Source: Monoraphidium neglectum (lineage: Eukaryota > Chlorophyta > Chlorophyceae > Sphaeropleales > Selenastraceae). From it: 17,778 bases of DNA. Of the stretch, positions 1 through 8,128 are shown piece by piece (the stretch's first letter is position 1; the number at the start of each line of letters is the position of its first letter). The position numbers and the translations under genes are program-made. The notes beneath the pieces were generated by a model, which saw only the letters and a program-made list of their open reading frames with translations, searched no databases and was not told the DNA's origin. The stretch is taken from assembly GCF_000611645.1 (NCBI RefSeq), contig NW_014012630.1, positions 1 to 17,778 of the forward strand, in the 5' to 3' direction.

Positions 1-60
1 GTGTGTGTGGATGTGTGTGTGTGTGGGGGGGGGGGGTGGGGGTTTTGAAGGGAGGGAGGG
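1..60. repeat. GT microsatellite followed by a poly-G tract
   Basis: Alternating GT from 1 to about 24 runs into a 12-base G run and further G-rich sequence. It lies just beyond the stop of the minus-strand glycosyltransferase, so it is probably 3' UTR or intergenic. No TTACA (minus-strand TGTAA) is visible between the window edge and that stop, so the poly(A) site of that gene lies outside the window. Confidence 0.8.
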
Positions 61-106
61 GTGTGTAGACGCGTAGCTGTCTGGAGCAGACAGCGGGCAT
101 CAGCTC

Positions 107-618
107 TCAAAACAAACAAGATGACATGGGATCAGGGGGGGGGGGGGGTTGCGACAGGACCAAGGCGGTGCCAACGCGGACAGGCGCGGCTTTTGGGGGC
201 GCAGGGGGGCCCTCTCCCCTGCCCAGGACGCACCACTTGGCCTCGCGCATCCTGTGCAGCCGGCTCTCCTTGCTGCGGCCGCTCCATGAGAAGTGCACCG
301 CCAGCGGCGCAGACGCGGGCGGCAGCTGCTGCGCCTCGTGCAGGCGTGACACGAAGGACGTGTAGCCGTTCTCTACCACGGCCGGCGAGAACACGCCCAC
401 GTTCACCGCGCCCGGCGCCGCGGCGCCGCCGCTGCCGCCGCCGCCGCCCCAGCCGAGCCCGAGCCAGCCGCTAGGCCGGCCCTCCGCTGCGCCGGCCAAG
501 GCGGCCAGCGGGACGCGCAGCAGGCGCTGCGCTCGGGGGTCCGCGGGGTCGGCGCCGGCCGCGGCGTCGGCGGGCGCCGGGGTGCCCGCGCGCAGCCACG
601 ATCTGAGTGCGTCCGCAA

Positions 619-668
<50 letters not shown>

Positions 669-3600
669 AACTGCAGCTGCGCCCCCTGCCCCTGCCCCTG
701 CTCCGCTGCCGGCTGCTGCTGGGGCTCCGCCGGCGCCTGGCCGTCGCCGCCGCCGCCCACGCCAGAAGCGCCCCCGCTTGCGCCGCTGCTGCTGCTGCCG
801 TCCGCGCCGTCGCCCCCCTCGTCCGCGGCTTGCTCGTACTCCGCGCGGCGCTCCTCGTCCGGGGATGGAGGGGGCGGGGCGCGCCGCAGCTGCTGGAGTG
901 CCTTCAGCGCCGCACTGCCGCCTGGGCAAGTTTGGGGCACGTGGGCGAAGGGGGGGGGAGATGTGGTGATAAGAGGTGTGCGTGGTTGGGTGAGAGCAGC
1001 CGCCCGGCATGAGGAAGCGGCGGCATTTGCGCGTCCCTGTGCGCCGTGACGCCTCCAGACGGTGCCCTTCAAACCCCTCACAAGCGCACCCGGGCTGCTG
1101 CGCACGAACATTACGCCCGACGCAGCGGCGCGGGTCGCTGCTGGGCCCGCCTCCAGGCCAGCATCGCCGGCCGCGTTGGAGGATGCAACCTGGGGCGGGC
1201 ACACGGGGGTGGATGAACAGGGGTGGGGGGGTTGAGGTGAGGGAGCGCCACCGCAGCGGTCGCGGCGGCGGGAGGAAGCCCCAAATGTACAACACCAGCA
1301 AATGCTGGTGGCACACGCAGCCGTTGAGCGTCGCTCGCACATGTATTCTGGCGTGCGCGCACGCACGCGCATCGTCACGCACATGCGCCTGTACGTGAGT
1401 GCGCGCACAATTGCTCACTGCCTTCCTCGCTTTGTTGTTCGCTATCACAACACACAACCTACCGCACGCACACACACAAATTGACGGCACACACGCACGC
1501 GGGCACACAAATACACAAACACTCCCTCCCTCCCTTGCTCCCTCTCTCTCTCGCCCCATCTCTCTCTCTCCCTCTCTCTCTCACACACAAACATGCGCGC
1601 GCACGCACACCAACACGTACTGCCTGGCACCTGCACGCACCTCATCGGAGGCCACAACCAGATCAGCAGCCGCAGGCACGTGCTCTGCCAGGTAGGCCGC
1701 CGGGTCCCTTGAATTTCGGGTGTTCCAAGGTGGCAGGCGGACGGGCGGGACGACGCAGTGAGGTCACGCATGCTGCACTGGGTTGCCGGCAGCGCCGCGA
1801 GCCGCCCGCCCCTTGGTGCCAACCAGTGTCGAACCAGCGGGGTTCCGGGCCCGCCGGCAGGTGCGGCCCCTTGGTGCTGCACATCAGGCGGCGGGCGGCG
1901 CTGCGCCCACGCGCCCCACCTGAACCAGAGGGCATCCAGGTCTGACACTATGACGTCATAGCCCGCGTCAACAATAGCCGCCGCCACCTCCAGGCGCGCC
2001 CAGGACGCGGCCTGCGGCGACACGGCACGCGGGCGGACGGAGGGGGGCCAGTGTGAGCTGTATGCACATTCTAGCCAAGAGGCTTTACAAGGGGATCCGG
2101 GGTCCGGAACTTTCTGTTTCACCATCATCGGCGGCAGAGACCCGTCGGGGCGTGCGCACGCCCCGGAGGATAATCGCAGCTCCCGCATGTTTGAGCGGGG
2201 CGCGCCCACCCTGTGCGCGTCGCTGCTGTGCTTGAAGGGCTCCGCCTGCGCGGGCAGGGGCGCGCCCCAAGGTGTGCAGTGCCCCAGCTTGTTTGACACG
2301 AGAAAGTCCCGAGTTTTCTGTTTGGTGGGGCAAGGGTGGAGCGAATCCGGGGCGCAGTGTCAGCTGAAGAATTTGAGGAGCAGCGAGCAGGGGGAGGGGG
2401 GTGCCAAGCAGGACGCCGAGTCCTGGGCTCGACTTGAGCTAATGCCAAGCCTAGCGCTGCAAGATGCAGTGCTGCCCGACAGACATAGCATGTCCCTTCC
2501 TGCAAGTGCATGCTCAGGAGCAAGCAGGGCCACGCACCTGGTCGAGGGCCGCGACCAAGTAATTAGTGATCCCGGCGCGCTGGACGTGCGCCAGCCAATT
2601 GACGCCAAACACGTCCCAGGCCGCCCAGTCCGCCGCCACCAGCAGCACGGAGTTGCGCACCGCCACCTGAGGGGCGGTGTTTGAGGTCGGGGCGCGCGCT
2701 TCTTGGGCACGCACGCGTGTGCATGCAAGGGCACCCCATGCATGCGCGCCCTCACCATGCATGCGGCCATGCTCACATGCATGTCAACACCCCATGTACC
2801 AACCGGATGGCTCCTGACAGCTTGTCTGTGGGAAGCACGCGCTCATGCGCGCCTGTCGCAGTTACGCAAGCGGCCGGAGGACCGACCCAGACTTGTCGGG
2901 CGCAGCTCACCCCCTGCAGCAGGGCCGCACTCAGCTCTGGGCAGCTCTCCACTGCCACGCGGCGCTGCGCCGAGTCCGGCCTTACTGCCCCTGTGTGCGC
3001 CCGCATGCGCAAACCGGCGGTGCAGGGCCCACGGTGACTGCGGCTGCACAGGCATCAGCCACCACATGCATGCAGCTGCCACCTGGGCGTCACTTCATCA
3101 CCTCTGCGCGCCGCAGCTGCGAGCGCCTGCCCCCCACCGCCCCCCCTCCCCGCAAGCCCACCTTTGGCGCCGTCAGCCCCGCCCTCCCCGTTCGTCGCCG
3201 CGCTCGCTGCCGCGCCCGCCGCGCCCGCCGCCGCCGCGCCGCGCGGGCGCGGGTCGACCGCCCCGCTGAGGCTGGTGCGTATCTGGGCGCTCGCGCAGGG
3301 CGAGCGCAGGATGAAGCGCGGGTTGAGGAGCTTCCGCACGCGCTGCCAGAATGGAAGGCGCCCCAGGTCCAAAGAGCAGGCCTCCTGCAAGGGTGAGAGG
3401 GCCGATTCAACCCACGGGTCGGAATGCATGTCAAAGAAGGCCGGCTCTGCCGTGCTGCCATGAGCACGCTCCACAGGGCGCGAGCGCGCGGCCGCGGCGG
3501 GCCCATCATGCAACGCGGGGAGGAGAGACTCTGCGTGCGTTGTGTGGCATGGACGACCGTGCTCGCCCGGCGCACCGCCACTATGCGTTGGAACTCGCTG

Positions 3601-3851
3601 GCATCCAGCACGCCGTCCCCGTTGGCGTCAAAAGATTCCAGAAAGTTGCGCGACGGCGCGCGCCCGCCCGGCCCGCCGCTGTCTAGGGCATCCGGTTGGT
3701 GCAGCAGCGGCACCATGAGCGCGAAATTGGCGGCGACGACGAGGGCGGCCGCGACGCCAATGACGAGGAGTGCGCGCCGCCGCCAGCGCGCGGAGTGCGG
3801 GTGCCAGTGGTAGTGCATGCCGTGGCGCGAGGGTGCAAAAAGGGGCTTCAT
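107..3851 (-). CDS. EF-hand, type II membrane GT77-like glycosyltransferase (Nucleotid_trans family)
   Basis: Probable Golgi glycosyltransferase that moves a sugar from a nucleotide sugar; substrate not predictable. Hand-spliced exons: 3851-3576, about 3528-3162, 2984-2911, 2666-2538, 2245-2210, 2011-1920, 1707-1641, 1189-1090, 921-107 (about 651 residues). Phases agree at all junctions, but the start of exon 2 needs a GAG acceptor and exons 2, 3 and 5 are less certain. A basic N-terminus (1-26) precedes one membrane segment (27-50), then an EF-hand loop D75-N77-D79-G80-D83-E86. The catalytic part shows NSVLLVAADW, NYLVAALDQ, GYDVIVSDLDALWFRDP (DxD-type D318-L-D320), ASGVMFVRSSPG, then the C-terminal GVFSP...NGYTSFV and AVHFSW.G...ES.LHRMREA block typical of XEG113/RRA relatives. 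A Q15 tract and acidic Ser/Gly-rich insertions split the conserved blocks. The start at 3851 gives the membrane anchor directly. Confidence 0.85.
135..148. repeat. 14-base G run inside the last coding exon of the glycosyltransferase
   Basis: A pure G tract, C on the coding strand, encodes a short polyproline segment about ten codons before the stop at 107. Any length change shifts the reading frame of the C-terminal tail only. Confidence 0.85.
621..668. repeat. (TGC)16 microsatellite encoding Q15 in the glycosyltransferase
   Basis: Sixteen perfect TGC units, read on the minus strand as fifteen CAG glutamine codons followed by CAT, between a Gln/Gly-rich stretch and the helix-like segment HIADALRSWL. 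The CAG tract is uninterrupted, so it should be length-variable between strains. Confidence 0.95.
1440..1615. repeat. CA- and CT-rich simple repeats in an intron of the glycosyltransferase
   Basis: Mixed CA/CACG repeats (about 1440-1530), CTCTCT runs (about 1520-1580) and CACACA/GCGCGC (about 1580-1612). They fill much of the 451-base intron between the exons ending at 1641 and beginning at 1189. Several frames stay open across it because of the repeat, not because it is coding. Confidence 0.85.
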
Positions 3852-5207
3852 GGCCGCGTCCAGTACACGGCGGTGCCCTCCTAAAGTGGTCGGATGCGCT
3901 GTCTTTTGCTAAATCAGGCTCCACTGCTGCCCGGGGCTGCAACTGCCTGCACCGGCTGTATGCTGCTTCTGCTTCTGCTGCTGCTGCTCTCTGCACCCAG
4001 AGATTTGCAGTTCCTATTAGTTACCAGTACAGCCTATCAGGTGCGGCGCTGGCTGCCGCGGCAGCTGCAGCTGCTGGTTCAGGTCGACTGCTGCTGCTGT
4101 CCGCCGCTGCTGCTGTTGGACCTTCGGCGGCTGCCACGGCCGGTTCGCGGCGTGGCTGCGCAAGACGGGTGATGTCAGCAGCTCGCAGAGCGCGCCACCT
4201 GCTGAACAGATCTCCGTGGCGCCAGGGTCCCAGTGAAGGGCCCAAGGGCGGCCTCAGCCGCCATGGGACGCCTAGGCAAGGCGCCTCATGCCGCTGCCCG
4301 CCCTCGCCTCGCAGGGAGCGGACCTGCTTGCACACGCCCAGTGCTAAGTAGCCGTAATTGCTTGCTCCACAAGCAGTTGGAGTGAGCGTCTGCAGACGCG
4401 GGTGCGGCGGTGCAGCCGTTCTGGTGTGTGTGTGCGTCACATTGGCGTGAACGACAGCGCTGCGCATGCAACAATGCTGCCTGCTGGTCAAGGCAAGCAT
4501 TGCCGATATGCAATTGATACTATCACGCGGTATCTGAGCGTCTCCCGCGAGCTAGCACCACACAACGGTCCTGCAGCACCCGCCCGTGCTTCCAGCGGTT
4601 GGGCTGGCTTTCAGCTGAGACTTGCAGGGGACCAGGCAGGATTGGAGAAGCATCCAATGGTGGCTTGGATTCACTCACCCGCGAAAAGGATTTGCGCCGC
4701 TGATGAGTTGCGCGTTCGGTCCGTGTGATCTGCAGGTGCACAGCCTGCGAGAAGAAGGAACGCGTCACGGTAATATGAAAGGGATTGCCGAGGGATCCAC
4801 CCTGCATTCGGATAGGCCACGCACCCAGGGTGTGTCACCTCACTGGAAAGGAGGCCGCCATCCGACACCGACTTGCTGTCCAACTCGCATTTTGACCACC
4901 GCGTCAGCTCAGCTCCGTCCAGCCAGGCGCACGGCCCTGAGGCCATACAGGGCATGAAAAAATATCACGATGAGCAGCCACGCCACCTGAATTGCGTTCC
5001 TGCCTGATGAGCGCCCAAGCCAACCCCTGCTGCACGGCAGAGCGCCACCCAGCCAACCCTCGTGCGAAGTCGTACGGCATGCCGCGGTCCCTGTCAAGGC
5101 TGGCTATAAAGTGTACAGCATCGGGCCTCGCCCCCGATGCATGTGTCGTTCCTGGTCAAGGCAGCTTCGCTGGGGAAGTCACCGGGTTTGCTGTCCGCAA
5201 GGACGCA

Positions 5208-5393
5208 ATGGCACGCTCCGTAGTGGCTGCCACAGCCTTCGTCCGCCCCCTTGCATTCCTATCAGCTGCTTCTTGTGTCATGAGTTGCGGCTTCCTTTGC
5301 CGTAAACAGCGTGTTGTGTGTGGCCGGTGCCTCGATCGTCAGTGCGTGCGGTTCAGTATGCACCCAACGTGGCTGCATGCCACGATTGTGTGA
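5208..5393 (+). CDS. Weak candidate: 61-residue ORF with transit-peptide-like N-terminus
   Basis: I do not recognise this ORF. It starts MARSVVAATAFVRP and is rich in Ala, Val, Ser, Arg and Cys with few acidic residues, which resembles an organelle-targeting leader. A TATAAA lies about 100 bases upstream (5105-5110) and a TGTAA about 180 bases after the stop (5574-5578). Against it: third-position GC is well below that of the confident genes here, no domain is visible, and it may be chance or only the first exon of something longer. Confidence 0.15.
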   Translation: MARSVVAATAFVRPLAFLSAASCVMSCGFLCRKQRVVCGRCLDRQCVRFSMHPTWLHATIV

Positions 5394-6051
5394 GGTGGCA
5401 ACAGGTCTTGGATCGGTTGAGAGTTGCTGCATGCGCCTGCGCGTACGACACAATCGCCCTCCCCATTAAAAGAAGTTGGCCGTTTGTATACGGCAATGCG
5501 CTGCGCTTGGTGATGCCACCGCATTTGTTACTGTTACTCCCGCTGTGCGCCTGTGCTCCTTCTGACCACCTGGCTGTAACCGGGGCTCTTGCACTCTACC
5601 GCTCTGGTGAAAGTTCCGGCGCGCTCAGATGATTTGTCATATGCGTCCTGGTGGAGCGCGTACGGGCAGGGATACTCCTCTCACTTTGTGCACTCCGCTG
5701 CTTGCGGCACACTTGCTACTGCACGACCCCAATAGCCGGTGACATCCACCTACTTCAATATAGTTGATGTATCTTTTAAATACAGACAGAATTCCGTCGT
5801 AGCATGCATGCATTTGACGAGGGCAATCACCGTGGGGGGGCCCAGAGTGGTCGCTACCGTAGACACCGCACACGGCAGATGTGGCAAGCAGCGGTATGCT
5901 CAAAGCGATTGGTGGATCCCCGCCCATACCCACTCCTTTTGAATACTCTGCGAACAGCCTTGCCCAGGATTTTTGCAAGGCATGCCACTCGTGACCTTGC
6001 TGTGTGTGCAAGCACAGCGGGCAAAGCGCACCTCTGAGGAGTGAGGAGGCC

Positions 6052-6201
6052 ATGATGGCCCAAGCCAGTGACCTGCAGAACCACGGCAGCTGCGGCGATC
6101 CTATCACATGCCCTCAAGACCAGTTGACGGCCCTAACCGGCTATGCGCGGCTGCTGCAAGACCGCCAGCGTTTGTTTGGCGCGAGGGAGTGCCAATGGTG
6201 A
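6052..6201 (+). CDS. Weak candidate: 49-residue ORF or terminal exon
   Basis: An unrecognised ORF starting MMAQASDLQN with a plausibly helical Gln/Leu/Arg-rich C-terminal half (DQLTALTGYARLLQDRQRLF). A poly(A)-like TGTAA follows at 6232-6236, only about 30 bases after the stop, shorter than the other 3' UTRs in the window. A CAG at 6076-6078 inside it could be an acceptor, so it might be the last exon of an unseen gene. No family assignment is offered. Confidence 0.13.
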   Translation: MMAQASDLQNHGSCGDPITCPQDQLTALTGYARLLQDRQRLFGARECQW

Positions 6202-6332
6202 CACCAGTAGTTGTTCGGCCAGCCCGCCGCTTGTAATTTATATCAATGCACGCATTGCCTAGCGGTTGTCCACATTATTAATAGAGTGACAGCGCGACTG
6301 TGCGAGGAGCAGCAGCAGCAGCGTCAATCACG

Positions 6333-6901
6333 ATGTTCAGCCTCGCCTCCCCCGCCCAGCGCGGCAGCGTGGCCGTGGAGGCCACCCGCCCCCGCCAGAA
6401 GTCCACCGCCAGGCACATCCGGGCGCGTCCTATCAAGGTGGGCGGCCTTGGGTGTGCGGTGTCGCGAGCTCTGCCTGAGTCCACGATTGTTTCATGAATA
6501 AGAAGGCTGCACTAAATTTTTATATCAGATGCAATGCGGTTCTGGCGGCCCCTGTTGCCCGAGGCATTGCGTGGTGGTCGCAAGACGGCCGGCAAGCTGT
6601 GTATTGAACAGGCGCACCATTGGCAACGAGACGCGGCATGCATGAGAATAAGCCTTCAAACAGTGCCTGGGGCTGCCTCAGAGCTGGCGAGGTGCTGCAC
6701 AGTGTTCAGACGGTGTGGCGGCGGCAGCAGCAGCAGGATTGCGGCGAGTTGATGTTGTAGCTGATGATGGACCTCCTCGCACTCCTGTCCGCCCTCCTTG
6801 CTGTCGCGCAGTACAACCCCTCGGACCGCCGCCACAAGCCCGCTGTGTACAAGGAGCTGCCCCCGCCCCCGCCGGAGGTGGTGGTGGTGTCGTCCCAGTA
6901 G
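6333..6901 (+). CDS. PSRP6: Plastid-specific 50S ribosomal protein cL38 (PSRP6), two exons
   Basis: Small structural protein of the chloroplast large ribosomal subunit. Exon 1 is 6333-6437 (35 codons), intron 6438-6811 opens GTGGGC and closes GCGCAG, and exon 2 is 6812-6901 (29 codons plus TAG); both junctions are phase 0. Residues about 1-20 (MFSLASPAQRG...) look like a transit peptide. The segment QKSTARHIRARPIK matches the land-plant PSRP6 pattern KKATAHHMKTRPKKTQPWD, and RRHKPAVYKELPPPPPE matches its IKRKPTVYAPLPPLPPEW. The Trp of the plant PWD motif is absent (YNPSD here), and the acidic plant tail is replaced by EVVVVSSQ. Family comparison is from memory of the plant protein. An in-frame GTG upstream at 6300 was not used. 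Confidence 0.8.
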
Positions 6902-6968
6902 ACGATCCATCGCAGCGGCGCCGATGGGCATTTTCCTCCGGCAGACCCTTGGCGATGTGGCAATATCA

Positions 6969-7008
6969 TGTCGCGCACGACAGTGACATTGTCATGTCGC
7001 ACATGACA
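6969..7008 (+). other. Two tandem, related short hairpins in the cL38 3' region
   Basis: Hairpin one is 6969-6982 (stem TGTCG/CGACA, loop CGCA). Hairpin two is 6990-7008 (perfect 8-bp stem TGTCATGT/ACATGACA, loop CGC). The two units share a TCATGTCGC...GACAGT core, so they look like a tandem duplication that kept pairing ability. They start 68 bases after the cL38 stop codon. Confidence 0.6.
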
Positions 7009-7126
7009 GTATGCGCAGGGGCCCCTCCTGCCTGCGCTCCCAGGCCTTGTGCAGGCGCAGGGCGTGCAAAGGGGGGCCGCACAGAAGGCTGGGTCTCCAG
7101 GAACTCATCAGCTGGCCCGGCAGCGG

Positions 7127-7150
7127 GCAGCAGCAGCAGCAGCAGCAGCA
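7127..7150. repeat. (GCA)8 microsatellite
   Basis: Eight perfect GCA units in the presumed 3' UTR of the cL38 gene. The same trinucleotide class forms the polyglutamine tract of the glycosyltransferase. Confidence 0.85.
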
Positions 7151-7484
7151 TGGAGGTCAACGTGCAGCATGGCAGTCGACGGCTGCGGGTGCATGGTCGC
7201 TCCGTCGCTCCCTATGGCCTGCTCACAGCGGCGGCGGACATGCGTGCGTCTCGTGGGCGCATTAATTAGCGGCTCGCGGGACGGCGGCTGCCTGGCCGGC
7301 GCGGGCCTACAAAAGGCGGAAACGCTCGTGCAGGCAGGATGGCATCAGCTCATTGCAGCTGGAACCCAGGCAGTGGACGAGCAGTGTGTCGGCATACAGC
7401 CGCCATCTCCTTTTTTGCTTTCGTGTGGGGCCCTCGATTATGGAGACCTGAGCTGCTTTGGTAGGCGGGCTCTGCTCTCTCACT

Positions 7485-7489
7485 TGTAA
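7485..7489 (+). terminator. TGTAA poly(A) signal for the cL38 gene
   Basis: First plus-strand TGTAA after the cL38 stop codon, giving a 3' UTR of about 600 bases, similar to that inferred for the protease gene. TGTAA is the usual poly(A) signal in chlorophyte green algae. Confidence 0.6.
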
Positions 7490-7505
7490 TCACTGGTCTA
7501 TACGG

Positions 7506-8128
7506 CTCTGGGAGTTGTCAGTGATGGCGTCCATTCCTCAAGTCCTCTGCCACCTCTCCGCCCCGAGGGCCCTGCAGCAGCAGTGAGGTCATGGCTGCTT
7601 GTCCGTGCCACAACTGCAGGCCAAGCACGGCCTTTTTTGGAAGATAAGGTGGGGCGAGACCTTACTGCAGGCGGTAAATCGGTGCTGGTGGACCAAAATC
7701 TAGTGGCATTGACCCACCGTTGCCCAAGCGCACATGCCTGCGCAGTGTGCGCTGTCGTGCGAAAGCCAAGCCAAACCCTCCACAGGCGGTTGTGCCTGTT
7801 GAGATGGTAGGCGTGACTGGGAGGTGGCAGATACCGTAAGATAATTGATCACTCATCGGGTAACTTGCGTTTGGGCCGAGGTCGGAAGGGGCACTTCGCG
7901 AGGAGAGCCGGAGAGCCGACCTGGATTGCACCAGACGGAAGCTGTACGGTACAAAGGGCCGCGAGTACTCAGATACAACTCACCTTATTTATTACTTGCA
8001 ATAATCTGTCCGTCCTACATTCACACACAGCCCCTGTTCCCTTGGGCGAACCGGGCGGCAGCGATCGAAAGGCCGTCCCTCCTCAGAACCCCTCCCGGGG
8101 CGTTAGAACGGCGTACTAAGATTGAAAA
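7506..8128. other. Intergenic region and promoter/5' UTR of the protease gene
   Basis: About 620 bases with no recognisable gene on either strand and no tRNA-like fold noticed. It becomes AT-rich near 7980-8010 (TTATTTATTACTTG), a possible core-promoter area. The start codon context at 8129 is A-rich (GAAAAATG). Confidence 0.5.

Larger units (their letters stand above)
3852..6332. other. Gene-poor interval between the divergent glycosyltransferase and cL38 genes
   Basis: About 2.5 kb with lower GC and no recognisable protein family on either strand. It must hold the 5' UTR and promoter of the minus-strand glycosyltransferase (left) and of the plus-strand cL38 gene (right). CTG-rich simple sequence lies at 3962-3990 and 4088-4116. 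A TATAAA sits at 5105-5110 and plus-strand TGTAA motifs at 5574 and 6232, so an unrecognised transcript is possible. Two small plus-strand ORFs are listed separately as weak candidates. Confidence 0.6.

Noticed and set aside
582..1049. Plus-strand ORFs with poly-Cys, poly-Ala or poly-Leu across the CTG repeat
   Set aside because: They are antisense shadows of the CAG tract in the minus-strand glycosyltransferase and show no domain.
107..1408. Single 433-codon minus-strand ORF as a complete gene
   Set aside because: Only 921-107 and 1189-1090 of it are coding; the part between is an intron and the part above 1189 is intron with microsatellites. Correct splicing joins the MFVRSSPG block to the GGSAALKAL segment.
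1445..2299. 284-codon minus-strand ORF
   Set aside because: It contains the true SDLDALWF exon (2011-1920), but the rest is intron and simple repeat. The frame changes at both ends, with the next true exon at 1707-1641 in another phase.
5637..6107. 156-codon minus-strand ORF in the gene-poor interval
   Set aside because: No recognisable motif, mixed codon use and no clear start context or splice partner; treated as chance.
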